A stretch of DNA of 64,000 bases from Lachnospiraceae bacterium XBB1006. Its GTDB lineage: Bacteria; Bacillota; Clostridia; Lachnospirales; Lachnospiraceae. A program made the translations under genes and the position numbers. The notes beneath the pieces are model-generated. The model worked only from the letters and a program-made list of their open reading frames with translations. It did not search any database and was not told the origin of the DNA. The stretch covers positions 203,423 to 267,422 of the forward strand of contig FOXT01000006.1 of the NCBI GenBank assembly GCA_900115795.1, given 5' to 3'. Positions within the stretch are counted from its first letter, which is position 1. Every line of letters starts with the position of its first letter. This document shows positions 1 through 8,802 of the stretch, piece by piece.

Positions 1-155
1 GAGACGGAATCACAGCGCAAAACCTGGCCACGATTCTGAAAAGGAATGATATTAAAAAGAGTGATGCTTATCAGAGTGGACTTATGGAAGGTACAACACC
101 GATGTATGAAGCGTATATGCGACTGAAAAAAAGCATGGCTGCAGCGATTGAGTAG
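1..155 (+). CDS. 3' end of an unidentified gene (partial)
   Basis: The first 155 bases hold an open frame entered at base 3 that ends with TAG at 153-155, giving about 50 C-terminal residues (reads ...LATILKRNDIKKSDAY... and ends MAAAIE). The tail is charged and helical, and no family can be named from it. It lies 11 bases before the next gene, whose ribosome site (GGAGGCAGGT) overlaps its stop, so the two are very likely co-transcribed and may work together. The rest of the gene lies outside the window. Confidence 0.6.
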   Translation, partial: DGITAQNLATILKRNDIKKSDAYQSGLMEGTTPMYEAYMRLKKSMAAAIE

Positions 156-166
156 GAGGCAGGTCC

Positions 167-685
167 ATGGAGTTAGCGAAGTATAAGGCTTGCATATGCG
201 AGGGAGCAGCGGAAAATGCCATTATAGATATTCTTTTAGATAATGGTTTACTGATTTTTGACAGAGAAGAAATGTTGGAAGAAGAGGTAATTCGCTGTAG
301 AGATGGCAAGCGCTTTGAAGAGAAATACTTGCGAAAAGGTTTTATGGATAAGATTTCTGTAATTCGGATTCTGGATTCGCGTCGCGAAAATTTTAAACTC
401 AGCAAAGCTTATGAGCATAAAGTTGATGTTATCAATGTGATTACGGCTCCGGAGATTGAAATGCTGATCATTCTCAACGAGGATAAATATAAGGAGTTTA
501 AGAAGTCTGGGAAGAAACCAAGTGATTATTGCAAGGATGATTTAAGAATGTCCGGAGTGAAGTCTTACAAGTTTGTGAGAGAGTATTTTTCTGATTCGGA
601 CATTCTGTTGGATGCAATTAGAAAATATCACGAAGTATCCAAGATTCGTAAGGGGGAATATACCCTGATGGATTTGGTTAAGTAA
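167..685 (+). CDS. Small TOPRIM-like / RloB-like protein, function unknown
   Basis: A 172-residue protein with a strong ribosome site (GGAGG, 8 bases before ATG). The N-terminus reads CEGAAENAII, resembling the conserved glutamate motif (EG..E..) that opens TOPRIM nuclease folds. Around residues 95-107 it reads TAPEIEMLIILNE, resembling the aromatic/acidic motif of RloB-type proteins. The usual DxD pair of TOPRIM enzymes is not evident, so the active site may be altered. It follows the truncated gene at the window start by 11 bases. TOPRIM proteins paired with an ATPase are common in phage-defence modules, but the partner is cut off here, so that role is only a guess. Family assignment is tentative. 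Confidence 0.5.
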   Translation: MELAKYKACICEGAAENAIIDILLDNGLLIFDREEMLEEEVIRCRDGKRFEEKYLRKGFMDKISVIRILDSRRENFKLSKAYEHKVDVINVITAPEIEMLIILNEDKYKEFKKSGKKPSDYCKDDLRMSGVKSYKFVREYFSDSDILLDAIRKYHEVSKIRKGEYTLMDLVK

Positions 686-716
686 GAAGATTAATAGTGA
701 TGAATACAGCGTTAGA

Positions 717-752
717 GCAGTTATGAGTGAAATACTTGTAGCTGCTTTTTTG
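717..752 (+). terminator. Imperfect hairpin followed by T run
   Basis: An imperfect stem (GCAG...CTGC with a partly paired interior) is followed by six T residues, 32 bases after the stop of the TOPRIM-like gene. It is the only candidate terminator before the clpB promoter. Confidence 0.45.
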
Positions 753-845
753 CACTTTTGGACACGATGTCCAGATTTGGAAAGGCAGTGTAATATGGTT
801 CGGAATATTCATATTATTAACGAATACCCACAAAAATCAGAAAAA

Positions 846-888
846 TTAGCACTCGCCTCTTGACAGTGCTAACAAAACGGACTATTAT
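846..888 (+). promoter_or_regulatory. clpB promoter with CIRCE (HrcA) operator
   Basis: TTAGCACTC, nine bases, then CAGTGCTAA (846-872) matches the CIRCE inverted repeat with one mismatch in the right arm. A sigma-A promoter lies within and after it: TTGACA at 860-865, a 17-base spacer, and TATTAT at 883-888. HrcA bound to CIRCE would cover the -35 box, giving heat-shock control of clpB. The start site should be near 895, leaving a leader of about 250 bases. The next open stretch (889-1144) has no gene and holds the inverted-repeat element described separately. Confidence 0.92.
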
Positions 889-925
889 AAATCTAAACCG
901 AGAAAAAAGTAGTTGAACATTTGCG

Positions 926-1104
926 AAACACTGTATATTGATGGTACCGCCGGGGTGGGCATACCCGAAGGCGGGACTTTTCGGGACGTCGGTACTTGGG
1001 CTTCGTGGTTCGAAGCCCTATGTACCGCTACGTTAAGAATGAGCGAAAGCGCTCCCGCCAACGGGTATGCCCACCCCGGCGGAAGTATATAATACACAGT
1101 GTTT
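926..1104. repeat. 179-base inverted-repeat element in the clpB leader
   Basis: The ends are 14-base inverted repeats (926-939 and 1091-1104, one mismatch). Inside them is a perfect 21-base inverted repeat (947-967 with 1062-1082), rich in G and C. The centre folds further: GGGCTTCG pairs with CGAAGCCC, flanked by GGTAC/GTACC, and GGCGGGA pairs with TCCCGCC. The whole unit could form one long branched hairpin in the clpB mRNA leader. It is more GC-rich than its surroundings and has terminal inverted repeats, which suggests a MITE-like insertion, but no target duplication is obvious. The minus-strand reading frame through it is best seen as spurious. Confidence 0.7.
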
Positions 1105-1144
1105 TACAAAAGGGAATCCGTTTTTGAGAGAGTGAGGTGTTAGT

Positions 1145-3730
1145 ATGAACATTCAGAAGTTTACACAGAAATCAGTAGAGGCCATTAACGACTGTGAGCG
1201 TTTGGCCTATGAATACGGAAATCAGCAGATTGATCAGGAGCATCTTTTGGTGGCGCTTTTGACGCAGGAAGATGGATTGTTACCAAAGCTGATAGAGAAG
1301 ATGGAGATACAGAAGGAGCATTTTATACAGAATGCCCAGAGTAAGCTGGCGGCATATACGAAGGTGTCCGGAGGCGGGCAATTGTATATGAGTCAGGATT
1401 TGAATAAGGCGCTGATTCATGCAGAAGATGAGGCGAAAAGAATGGGAGATGCTTACGTTTCTGTGGAGCATTTATTCCTGGCCCTTTTGAAGTTCCCAAA
1501 CCGGGCTATGAAGGCGTTGTTTAAGGAGTATGGAATTACCAGAGATCGCTTTTTACAGGCATTGCAGACGGTGCGCGGAAATCAGCAGGTGACCAGCGAT
1601 AATCCGGAGGCTACGTACGATACGCTTGAAAAATACGGTTACGACATGGTGGAGCGTGCCAAGGATCAGAAGTTAGATCCGGTGATTGGACGAGACAGTG
1701 AAATCCGGAATGTGGTACGTATTTTGTCCAGAAAAACAAAGAATAACCCAGTACTCATTGGTGAGCCGGGTGTTGGTAAAACGGCGGTTGTAGAAGGACT
1801 TGCCCAGCGTATCGCCAGAGGCGATGTGCCGGAAGGATTAAAGGATAAGAAGCTTTTTGCATTGGATATGGGTGCGCTGATTGCGGGTGCCAAGTATCGT
1901 GGTGAATTCGAGGAACGGTTAAAGGCGGTGCTGGATGAGGTTAAAGCATCGGAAGGACAGATTATTCTTTTTATCGATGAACTACACACCATCGTGGGCG
2001 CTGGTAAAACCGAAGGCAGTATGGATGCGGGCAATCTGTTAAAGCCCATGCTTGCCAGAGGAGAGCTGCACTGCATTGGTGCGACTACGTTAGATGAGTA
2101 TCGACAGTATATTGAGAAGGACGCAGCATTGGAACGTCGTTTCCAGCCGGTTATGGTAGATGAGCCAACGGTGGAAGATACCATTTCCATTTTGCGTGGA
2201 TTAAAGGAGCGCTACGAAGTATTCCATGGAGTGAAGATTAACGACGGAGCGTTGGTGAGCGCAGCAGTTTTGTCGAACCGTTACATCAGCGACCGGTTTT
2301 TGCCGGATAAAGCCATTGATTTGGTAGATGAAGCCTGTGCGCTGATTAAGACGGAGCTAAATTCCATGCCGGCTTCCTTAGACGAGATGAATCGTAAGAT
2401 TATGCAGTTAGAGATTGAGGAGACGGCGCTTAAGAAAGAGGAAGATACCTTAAGTCGCAATCGTTTGGATGATTTACAGAAAGAGCTTGCGGAGTTAAGG
2501 GAAGAATTTGCCAAGGAGAAGCTGACTTGGGAAAATGAGAAATCGGCAGTGGATAAGGTCTCTGCCTTGCGCGAGGAGATTGATAAGACCAAGAGCGAGA
2601 TTGAAAAAGCAAAACAGGAATATGATTTGGAAAAATCGGCAGAATTGCAATATGGTAAATTGCCGGAATTACTAAAACAGTTGGAACAGGAAGAGCAACT
2701 TGCAGGCGCTAAGGAACGCAAGCTGGTACACGAAAGTGTGAGCGAGGAAGAAATTGCCAGAATCATTTCACGTTGGACCGGCATTCCGGTTGCAAAACTA
2801 AATGAAAGTGAACGAAGCAAGATTCTTCATTTGGAAGAAGAGTTGCACCAGAGAGTGATTGGACAGAACGAAGGCGTGACGAAGGTGACGGAAGCAATTT
2901 TGCGAAGCAAAGCAGGTATTAAGGATCAGAGTAAGCCCATTGGTTCCTTCCTATTCTTAGGCCCCACCGGTGTCGGTAAAACCGAACTTGCCAAGGCACT
3001 GGCGCAGGCGCTTTTTGATGATGAAAACAATATGGTGCGCCTTGATATGAGTGAATATATGGAGAAATATTCCGTGTCCCGTTTGATTGGAGCACCTCCT
3101 GGATATGTGGGCTACGACGAGGGCGGCCAGCTGACGGAGGCTGTCAGAAGAAAGCCGTACTCGGTAGTGCTTTTTGACGAGGTGGAAAAAGCCCATCCGG
3201 ATGTGTTTAATGTGCTATTGCAGGTGCTCGATGACGGACGAATCACGGATTCGCAGGGAAGAACCGTAGATTTTAAGAATACGATTATCATTATGACTTC
3301 GAATTTGGGAAGCAACTTCTTGCTAGATGGAATTGACGAGCAGGGTATTTTGAGCGAAGATGCGAAAGAGTCTGCGATGCAAATGGTTCGTGGAAACTTC
3401 CGACCGGAGTTTTTGAATCGATTGGATGAAATCATTATGTTCAAGCCACTTTTGGAAGGACAGATTGGATCCATTGTAGACCTTATTATGAAAGAATTAA
3501 ACGGTCGAATCGAGGAAAAGCAATTGACGATAGAACTTACGCCGGAGGCGAAGGAATACATCATTGCCCATGGTTTTGAGCCGGCTTTTGGTGCAAGACC
3601 GCTGCGTCGTTATATTCAGAAGACGGTAGAGACCCTGGCAGCAAAACTGATTTTGCAGGATGCGGTAGCCCAGGGAGATACCATACAGATTGTGTGTACA
3701 CCAGATGGATTGAAGGCAGAAAGAAAATAG
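1145..3730 (+). CDS. clpB: ATP-dependent disaggregase ClpB
   Basis: At 861 residues this is full length for ClpB, the hexameric cytosolic AAA+ chaperone that pulls proteins out of aggregates with DnaK. The order is: Clp-N repeats (about 1-145); first AAA+ domain with Walker A GEPGVGKT at 206-213 and a Walker B ending in FIDELH; a long charged coiled-coil middle domain (about 405-530), which separates ClpB from ClpC/ClpA; and a second AAA+ domain with GPTGVGKT near 605 and LFDEVEKAH near 675. The C-terminal D2-small domain has GARPLRR. The ATG follows GAGTGAGGTG. A CIRCE promoter lies about 250 bases upstream and a hairpin terminator follows, so it is a single-gene unit under HrcA. Confidence 0.97.
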   Translation: MNIQKFTQKSVEAINDCERLAYEYGNQQIDQEHLLVALLTQEDGLLPKLIEKMEIQKEHFIQNAQSKLAAYTKVSGGGQLYMSQDLNKALIHAEDEAKRMGDAYVSVEHLFLALLKFPNRAMKALFKEYGITRDRFLQALQTVRGNQQVTSDNPEATYDTLEKYGYDMVERAKDQKLDPVIGRDSEIRNVVRILSRKTKNNPVLIGEPGVGKTAVVEGLAQRIARGDVPEGLKDKKLFALDMGALIAGAKYRGEFEERLKAVLDEVKASEGQIILFIDELHTIVGAGKTEGSMDAGNLLKPMLARGELHCIGATTLDEYRQYIEKDAALERRFQPVMVDEPTVEDTISILRGLKERYEVFHGVKINDGALVSAAVLSNRYISDRFLPDKAIDLVDEACALIKTELNSMPASLDEMNRKIMQLEIEETALKKEEDTLSRNRLDDLQKELAELREEFAKEKLTWENEKSAVDKVSALREEIDKTKSEIEKAKQEYDLEKSAELQYGKLPELLKQLEQEEQLAGAKERKLVHESVSEEEIARIISRWTGIPVAKLNESERSKILHLEEELHQRVIGQNEGVTKVTEAILRSKAGIKDQSKPIGSFLFLGPTGVGKTELAKALAQALFDDENNMVRLDMSEYMEKYSVSRLIGAPPGYVGYDEGGQLTEAVRRKPYSVVLFDEVEKAHPDVFNVLLQVLDDGRITDSQGRTVDFKNTIIIMTSNLGSNFLLDGIDEQGILSEDAKESAMQMVRGNFRPEFLNRLDEIIMFKPLLEGQIGSIVDLIMKELNGRIEEKQLTIELTPEAKEYIIAHGFEPAFGARPLRRYIQKTVETLAAKLILQDAVAQGDTIQIVCTPDGLKAERK

Positions 3731-3737
3731 AAGGTAG

Positions 3738-3769
3738 AAAAAGCGCGGATGAAAATCTGCGCTTTTTTT
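3738..3769 (+). terminator. clpB terminator
   Basis: AAGCGCGGAT pairs with ATCTGCGCTT around an AAA-rich loop, followed by a T run, starting 8 bases after the clpB stop. The stretch from here to the promoter at 4022 shows no credible gene. Confidence 0.9.
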
Positions 3770-4021
3770 GCAGTAATCGGAAATATTAATGAAACATTTG
3801 GTAGACGATTCCGGTTAGAGACACTTCCGTCTTTAAGCTTCGGTTTTAAAAGTGATTTTTTGTGCCACTACATCCACCGTTGCATCTACGCCGAAGGGAA
3901 TAATGCACCTACAGCGGGCGGGGATAATAGAGAAAATGGATGCAAAGAATCTAAAAATAAAAAATGTAAAGCATAAATTGATTTTGGCTAAATTGTACAA
4001 AAAATTATGAAAAAATTATGT

Positions 4022-4050
4022 TTGACGTCAAAGATTCAAAATGTTATAGT
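4022..4050 (+). promoter_or_regulatory. Promoter of the glycine cleavage operon
   Basis: TTGACG at 4022-4027, a 17-base spacer and TATAGT at 4045-4050. Transcription would start near 4057, just ahead of the glycine riboswitch. Confidence 0.75.
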
Positions 4051-4104
4051 TAATATAAAGGTTGTCATAAAAGGATAGTGACAACATAGGGAACAACGTA
4101 AATA

Positions 4105-4263
4105 GGATCGGATGAGAAACCTAGGAGAGAATGCAACAGTGTGTCACCGAAGGGGAATTAGCAAGAAACTCTCAGGTAAAAGGACTAGGTTTTGACGATA
4201 CTCTGGAAAGCATGAGTAGAGGCATGCACCGATGAAGTAAATCTTTCAGGTAAACAGACAGAG
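4105..4263 (+). promoter_or_regulatory. Tandem glycine riboswitch
   Basis: Two glycine aptamers in series. The first has closing stem ACCTAG/CTAGGT and core segments GGAGAG, CACCGAAGGGG and AACTCTCAGGTAAAAGGAC. The second has CTCTGGAAAG, GCACCGATGAAG and AATCTTTCAGGTAAACAGACAGAG. The short linker and the pattern CACCGA...CAGGTAAA are diagnostic. It is followed at once by an intrinsic terminator and then the gcv genes, the usual arrangement of an ON switch: glycine binding prevents termination so that glycine-degrading genes are expressed when glycine is plentiful. Confidence 0.96.
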
Positions 4264-4297
4264 CGCACAGAATCAAGGGTTTCTGTGCGTTTTTTTG
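4264..4297 (+). terminator. Riboswitch-controlled terminator
   Basis: CGCACAGAA pairs with TTCTGTGCG followed by eight T residues, directly after the 3' strand of the second aptamer's closing stem. Its position makes it the expression platform of the glycine riboswitch. Confidence 0.9.
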
Positions 4298-4302
4298 CGC
4301 AC

Positions 4303-4380
4303 ACCCGCCAAAGGAAAGAATTGCCCTACGGGCAAAGGCGGGTGGCGCGGCGGACGAGAACGGCGAGTCGCCGGCTCGCC
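4303..4380 (+). other. Two GC-rich hairpins between riboswitch terminator and gcvT
   Basis: ACCCGCC (4303-4309) pairs with GGCGGGT (4337-4343) and encloses TTGCCC/GGGCAA. A second hairpin pairs GGCGAG (4362-4367) with CTCGCC (4375-4380). Neither has a T run. The segment is much more GC-rich than its neighbours and is not part of known glycine riboswitches. It may be an inserted repeat or an mRNA-processing or stability structure. Confidence 0.55.
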
Positions 4381-4449
4381 CGATGAGAAATATACTGAGT
4401 ACAAGGGTTTACGGTTAACAAGAATAAGGAAAAGGATGGAAGGAGCAGT

Positions 4450-5538
4450 ATGGAAAAGAAGACAGTTTTGTATGACAAGCATGTCGCAGCAAATGGCAAA
4501 ATGGTTCCGTTTGCAGGTTATATCTTGCCGGTACAGTATGAAAAAGGTGTCATTGCAGAGCATATGGCAGTTCGTAACGGCGTAGGTATGTTTGATGTAT
4601 CCCACATGGGCGAAATCATGTGTAAGGGTCCGGATGCATTGAAAAATGTGAACCACTTAATGACCAACTCCTATGATGGAATGTATGATGGTCAGGCAAG
4701 ATACACTACCATGTGTAATGAACATGGCGGAACGGTGGATGACTTCATTGTGTACCGCATTCATGAAGATGAGTTTATGCTGGTTCCGAATGCAGCGAAC
4801 AAAGATAAGGATTACAAATGGATTTTAGAGCACCAGATAGGGGATGTAACCTTTACCGATGTATCCGAGAAATATGCGCAGATTGCGGTGCAGGGACCGA
4901 AGGCAAAGGATGTTATTTTAAAAATGGTAGATCCGGACATGATTCCAAAGAAATACTACAGCGCAAACTTCAATGCAACCGTAGCAGGAATCGACTGCAT
5001 TTTATCAAGAACCGGTTATACCGGAGAACTCGGATATGAAATTTACCTTCCGGTAGAGCATGCAGAAGAAATGTGGGATGCATTCCTTGAAAACGGAAAA
5101 GAAGAAGGATTGATTCCATGTGGACTTGGAGCAAGAGATACCCTTCGTATGGAAGCAGCAATGCCGCTTTACGGACATGAGATGAACGACGATATCTCTC
5201 CATTGGAAACAGCCCTTGATTTTTGCGTAAAAATGGATAAAGAAGAGTTTGTTGGAAAAGAAGCCATGGAGAAGAATCCATCCACCAAGACCAGAATGGG
5301 TCTTAAGATTACCGGACGTGGAATCGCAAGAGAGCATATGGACGTATACATAGGCGATGAAAAAATTGGTCAGACAACATCCGGTTCTCATTTCCCATTT
5401 ATGGGCGGAGCTTACGCCATGGCGATTTTGGATAAGAAACACGCCGAGGTGGGAACGGAAGTAGAAGTGGAAATTCGCGGCAAACGTGTGGCGGCTGAGA
5501 TTGTGCCGTTGCCGATTTATGACCGCAAAAAAAGATAA
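4450..5538 (+). CDS. gcvT: Glycine cleavage system T protein (aminomethyltransferase)
   Basis: A 362-residue cytosolic T protein. It takes the aminomethyl group from lipoylated GcvH and passes the one-carbon unit to tetrahydrofolate, releasing ammonia. Family features visible are the N-terminal GMFDVSHMGEI segment, DDFIVYR, the folate-binding core SRTGYTGELGYEIY, and GLGARDTLRMEAAMPLYGHE. The C-terminal barrel has KITGRGIAREH and GQTTSGSHFPF. Length is normal. The ATG follows GGAAGGAGCAGT. It is the first gene of the riboswitch-controlled operon, 24 bases before gcvH. Confidence 0.97.
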   Translation: MEKKTVLYDKHVAANGKMVPFAGYILPVQYEKGVIAEHMAVRNGVGMFDVSHMGEIMCKGPDALKNVNHLMTNSYDGMYDGQARYTTMCNEHGGTVDDFIVYRIHEDEFMLVPNAANKDKDYKWILEHQIGDVTFTDVSEKYAQIAVQGPKAKDVILKMVDPDMIPKKYYSANFNATVAGIDCILSRTGYTGELGYEIYLPVEHAEEMWDAFLENGKEEGLIPCGLGARDTLRMEAAMPLYGHEMNDDISPLETALDFCVKMDKEEFVGKEAMEKNPSTKTRMGLKITGRGIAREHMDVYIGDEKIGQTTSGSHFPFMGGAYAMAILDKKHAEVGTEVEVEIRGKRVAAEIVPLPIYDRKKR

Positions 5539-5562
5539 TAAAGAATAAAGGAGATTAAAAGT

Positions 5563-5940
5563 ATGAGTACACCAACAGAATTAAAGTATAGCAAGACCCA
5601 TGAGTGGGTAAAAGAAGAAGGCGACGTAATGGTAATCGGATTAACCGATTTTGCACAAAACGAGCTTGGCGATTTAGTTTTCGTAAACCTTCCGGAAGAA
5701 GGCGATGAAGTAGAAGCGGGAGAAGCCTTTGGTGATGTAGAAAGCGTGAAGGCGGTATCCGATGTAATTTCCCCGGTTAGCGGTGAAGTATGTGCAATTA
5801 ACGAGGATTTGTTAGACAATCCGGCAGCAATCAACGAAGATGCTTACGGCGCTTGGTTGATTAAAGTAAAGAATGTATCTGATAGCGAAGAGTTAATGGA
5901 TGCATCGGAGTATGACAAGTTTTGTGAAAGTGAAAAATAA
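5563..5940 (+). CDS. gcvH: Glycine cleavage system H protein
   Basis: A 125-residue lipoyl carrier protein. The lipoylation loop [12 protein letters not shown] holds the lysine that carries lipoate, and the hybrid motif continues with the PVSGEV half typical of biotinyl/lipoyl folds. It shuttles the aminomethyl intermediate between the P proteins and GcvT, and its lipoyl arm is then reoxidised by dihydrolipoamide dehydrogenase, which is not in this window. A good GGAG site precedes the ATG. It needs the lipoate ligase encoded downstream. Confidence 0.97.
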   Translation: MSTPTELKYSKTHEWVKEEGDVMVIGLTDFAQNELGDLVFVNLPEEGDEVEAGEAFGDVESVKAVSDVISPVSGEVCAINEDLLDNPAAINEDAYGAWLIKVKNVSDSEELMDASEYDKFCESEK

Positions 5941-5961
5941 GAGATAGAGAGGGATTTTTCC

Positions 5962-7281
5962 ATGGGTAGCTATGTACCGAATAAAAAAGCAGAACAGGAA
6001 GCAATGCTAAAGGAAATCGGTTATCAGAGCTTTGATGACATGTTTTCCGTAATTCCGGATTCTGTAAAACTGAAAGCGCCTCTGCATCTTCCGAGCGGAA
6101 AAAGCGAGTTTGAAACAGCCAATTGTATTAAGAAAATGGCAGCGAAAAACAAGCAGTATTGCGGTATTTTCCGTGGAGCAGGCGCGTATAATCACTACAT
6201 ACCTTCCATTGTAAAACAAATTACAAGTAAGGAAGCATTTGTGACCGCCTATACCCCGTATCAGGCAGAAATCAGCCAGGGTATTTTGCAGTCGATTTTT
6301 GAGTATCAGACCTTGATTTGTCAGTTGACCGGCATGGACGTTTCAAATGCGTCGGTATATGATGGCGCGACAGCGGCAGCGGAGGCTTGCGCCATGTGTA
6401 AGGATAGAAAGAAAAAGACCTTTTTTGTATCCGAAACCGTTGATCCAAAGATTCTTTCGGTTATTAAAACCTATAGTTTTGGAAGCGGTTGTGAGGTAGT
6501 CATGATTCCGGAAAAAGACGGACAGACGGACCTTATAAAAGCGAAAGAACTGATGGCTGGGACAGGTGCTGCAAGCTTGCTTGTGCAGCAGCCAAATTAC
6601 TATGGTCAGATTGAAGATGTGCGTGGGGCAGTAGCGGTAGCACACGAAGCAGGAGCAAAGGCGATTGTTTCTTGCAATCCATTTTCTCTTGCTGTATTGG
6701 AAACACCGGCTGAGGCAGGTGCAGATGTGGCAGTGGGCGAGGCACAGCCACTTGGATTGCCGTTGGCTTTTGGAGGCCCTTACATAGGATTTATGGCATG
6801 TACCCAGGATATGATGCGAAAACTTCCGGGTAGAATTGTTGGACAGACCAATGATGAGGAAGGAAATCGTGCATATGTGTTAACGCTACAGGCGCGTGAG
6901 CAGCATATTCGCCGTGAAAAAGCAAGTTCCAATATCTGCTCTAACGAAGCACTGTGTGCCATGACGGTAGCGGTATATCTTGGTGCCATGGGCGAAAAAG
7001 GAGTTACCGAAGTTGCAAATCAGTGCGTAAGTAAGGCACACTATTTACAGAAAGGGTTGGCAGAGGCCGGCCTTACGAAGAAATACGATGGCGAATTCTT
7101 CCACGAATTTGTTACCTGTTGCAAGGAATCGGCATACGAGCTTTGTGACCGGTTAGAGGAAAAAGGCTATCTGGCAGGACTTCCTATTTCCGAACATGAA
7201 TTGTTATGGTGCGCAACGGAAATGAATACGAAAGAGCAGATGGATGACCTCATCGCTTTGGTAAAGGAGGTTGTGGCATAA
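5962..7281 (+). CDS. gcvPA: Glycine dehydrogenase (decarboxylating) subunit 1
   Basis: A 439-residue N-terminal half of the split P protein found in many Gram-positive bacteria. It resembles the fold-type I PLP half without the PLP lysine. Recognisable family segments are YCGIFRGAGAYNHYIPSIV, TAYTPYQAEISQGILQ, the YDGATAAAEA segment, LGLPLAFGGPYIGF and RAYVLTLQAREQHIRREKA. It pairs with subunit 2 to decarboxylate glycine and load the methylamine onto GcvH. Its stop codon overlaps the ATG of gcvPB by one base, which favours balanced translation of the two subunits. Confidence 0.96.
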   Translation: MGSYVPNKKAEQEAMLKEIGYQSFDDMFSVIPDSVKLKAPLHLPSGKSEFETANCIKKMAAKNKQYCGIFRGAGAYNHYIPSIVKQITSKEAFVTAYTPYQAEISQGILQSIFEYQTLICQLTGMDVSNASVYDGATAAAEACAMCKDRKKKTFFVSETVDPKILSVIKTYSFGSGCEVVMIPEKDGQTDLIKAKELMAGTGAASLLVQQPNYYGQIEDVRGAVAVAHEAGAKAIVSCNPFSLAVLETPAEAGADVAVGEAQPLGLPLAFGGPYIGFMACTQDMMRKLPGRIVGQTNDEEGNRAYVLTLQAREQHIRREKASSNICSNEALCAMTVAVYLGAMGEKGVTEVANQCVSKAHYLQKGLAEAGLTKKYDGEFFHEFVTCCKESAYELCDRLEEKGYLAGLPISEHELLWCATEMNTKEQMDDLIALVKEVVA

Positions 7282-8711
7282 TGGAATTGATATTTGAATT
7301 GGGACAGGAAGGAAGAGGACTTGATTTGCTTCCGGCATGCGATGTGGAGAAAGTGGTTTTACAGGCACCGAAACGTGAGAAAAAAATGCATCTTCCACAC
7401 GTTTCAGAAACGGAATTAAGTCGTCATTATTCCCGTCTGGAAAAACGAACCCATGGTGTGAACGATGGATTTTATCCCCTTGGTTCCTGCACCATGAAAT
7501 ACAACCCAAAGGTGAATGAAGAAATGGCGGCATTGCCGGGATTTACAAATGTACACCCGCTAGCGCCGGTGGAATCGGTGCAGGGCTGCTTAGAGGTGCT
7601 TTATACGTTGCAGGAAGACTTAAAAGAGATTGCAGGTATGGATCATTTTACCCTGCAGCCGGCAGCAGGAGCGCACGGTGAGTTTACGGGATTGTTATTA
7701 ATAAAGGCGTATCACAAGGCGAACGGTGATGAGAAAAGGACAAAGATCATTGTTCCGGATTCGGCGCACGGAACCAACCCGGCTTCCGCAGCGATGGCAG
7801 GCTTCGATATTGTAAACATTCCATCCGGTGAAGATGGTTGCGTGGATGTGGAAGCACTGAAAAAAGCCGTTGGTGAGGATACAGCGGGACTGATGTTAAC
7901 CAATCCGAATACCGTAGGTATTTTTGATAAAAATATTCTGGAAATTACGGAAATTATTCATAAATCCGGTGGTCTTTGCTACTATGATGGAGCAAACTTA
8001 AACGCAATCATGGGACAATGTCGGCCGGGAGATATGGGATTTGACGTGGTACATTTGAATTTACACAAAACCTTTTCTACCCCTCATGGTGGCGGCGGAC
8101 CGGGAAGTGGTCCGGTGGGCTGCAAGGATCTTTTGGCGCCGTTTTTGCCGGGCTGCTATGCGGTAAAGACAGAAGAGGGATTCGAGTATGAGGCCTGCGA
8201 AGAAAGTATTGGCTCCATGCGCAGTTTTGCAGGAAACTTCCTGGTAATTGTAAAGGCGCTTACCTACATTACCACATTGGGTGCGGAGGGCATTAAAGAG
8301 GCATCACAGAATGCGGTTTTGAATGCAAATTATATGCGCGTGAAGCTGGCAGATGCATATGATATGGCCTATGACGTGACCTGTATGCATGAGTTTGTCA
8401 TGACCCTTGAAAAGAAGAAAAAGGAAATTGACATCACAGCCATGGACATTGCAAAAGCCATGCTTGACTACGGCATCCATCCACCGACCATGTACTTCCC
8501 ATTGATTGTGCATGAGGCGTTGATGGTGGAACCGACGGAAACAGAAACGAAGGAAGAAATGGACCATGTAATTGCTGTGCTTCATGAGATTATGGAAAAA
8601 GCAAAGAAGGATCCTGAGTATATCAAACATAGTCCGCATCATACAGTGATTGGCAGACCGGACGAGGTGAAAGCTGCCCGTACACCGGTGGTGGCGTATA
8701 CATTTGAGTAA
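7281..8711 (+). CDS. gcvPB: Glycine dehydrogenase (decarboxylating) subunit 2
   Basis: A 476-residue PLP-bearing half of the split P protein. The PLP lysine lies in the segment HLNLHKTFSTPHGGGGPGSGP, which begins near residue 255. Upstream are FYPLGSCTMKYNPK, LQPAAGAHGEFTG, PDSAHGTNPASAAMAGF and MLTNPNTVGIFD. Length is normal. It starts inside the gcvPA stop codon, with GGAGG just upstream inside gcvPA. It ends the tightly packed gcv block. A hairpin with a T run separates it from lplA, so expression of that gene may be lower or separately tuned. Confidence 0.97.
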   Translation: MELIFELGQEGRGLDLLPACDVEKVVLQAPKREKKMHLPHVSETELSRHYSRLEKRTHGVNDGFYPLGSCTMKYNPKVNEEMAALPGFTNVHPLAPVESVQGCLEVLYTLQEDLKEIAGMDHFTLQPAAGAHGEFTGLLLIKAYHKANGDEKRTKIIVPDSAHGTNPASAAMAGFDIVNIPSGEDGCVDVEALKKAVGEDTAGLMLTNPNTVGIFDKNILEITEIIHKSGGLCYYDGANLNAIMGQCRPGDMGFDVVHLNLHKTFSTPHGGGGPGSGPVGCKDLLAPFLPGCYAVKTEEGFEYEACEESIGSMRSFAGNFLVIVKALTYITTLGAEGIKEASQNAVLNANYMRVKLADAYDMAYDVTCMHEFVMTLEKKKKEIDITAMDIAKAMLDYGIHPPTMYFPLIVHEALMVEPTETETKEEMDHVIAVLHEIMEKAKKDPEYIKHSPHHTVIGRPDEVKAARTPVVAYTFE

Positions 8712-8725
8712 ACGATAGACATGTG

Positions 8726-8776
8726 TGCAACGCATATTGAACGTCTGCGGATAGCAATGTGCGTTGCATATTTTTT
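8726..8776 (+). terminator. Hairpin with T run between gcvPB and lplA
   Basis: TGCAACGCATATTG (8726-8739) pairs with CAATGTGCGTTGCA (8755-8768) with one G-T type mismatch, followed by TATTTTTT. It can act as a terminator or attenuator. lplA starts only 27 bases beyond, with no clear promoter between, so partial read-through is likely. Confidence 0.8.
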
Positions 8777-8802
8777 GCTTCGAAGGAGAAAGGGACTTAA
8801 AA

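Noticed and set aside
885..1097. Minus-strand frame of 70 codons in the clpB leader
   Set aside because: It lies wholly in the inverted-repeat element and has no ribosome site. The proline/serine-rich reading follows from the GC-rich palindrome.
1666..2190. Long minus-strand frames inside clpB and other conserved genes
   Set aside because: They are serine/phenylalanine-rich mirror readings of well-supported genes, with no ribosome sites.
3749..3976. Plus-strand frame of 75 codons after clpB
   Set aside because: It starts inside the clpB terminator, lacks a ribosome site, and has no domain-like composition.
5962..8711. Frameshifted single gcvP gene
   Set aside because: The two halves are the normal split subunits gcvPA and gcvPB, each with its own start and complete ends, so this is not a broken gene.
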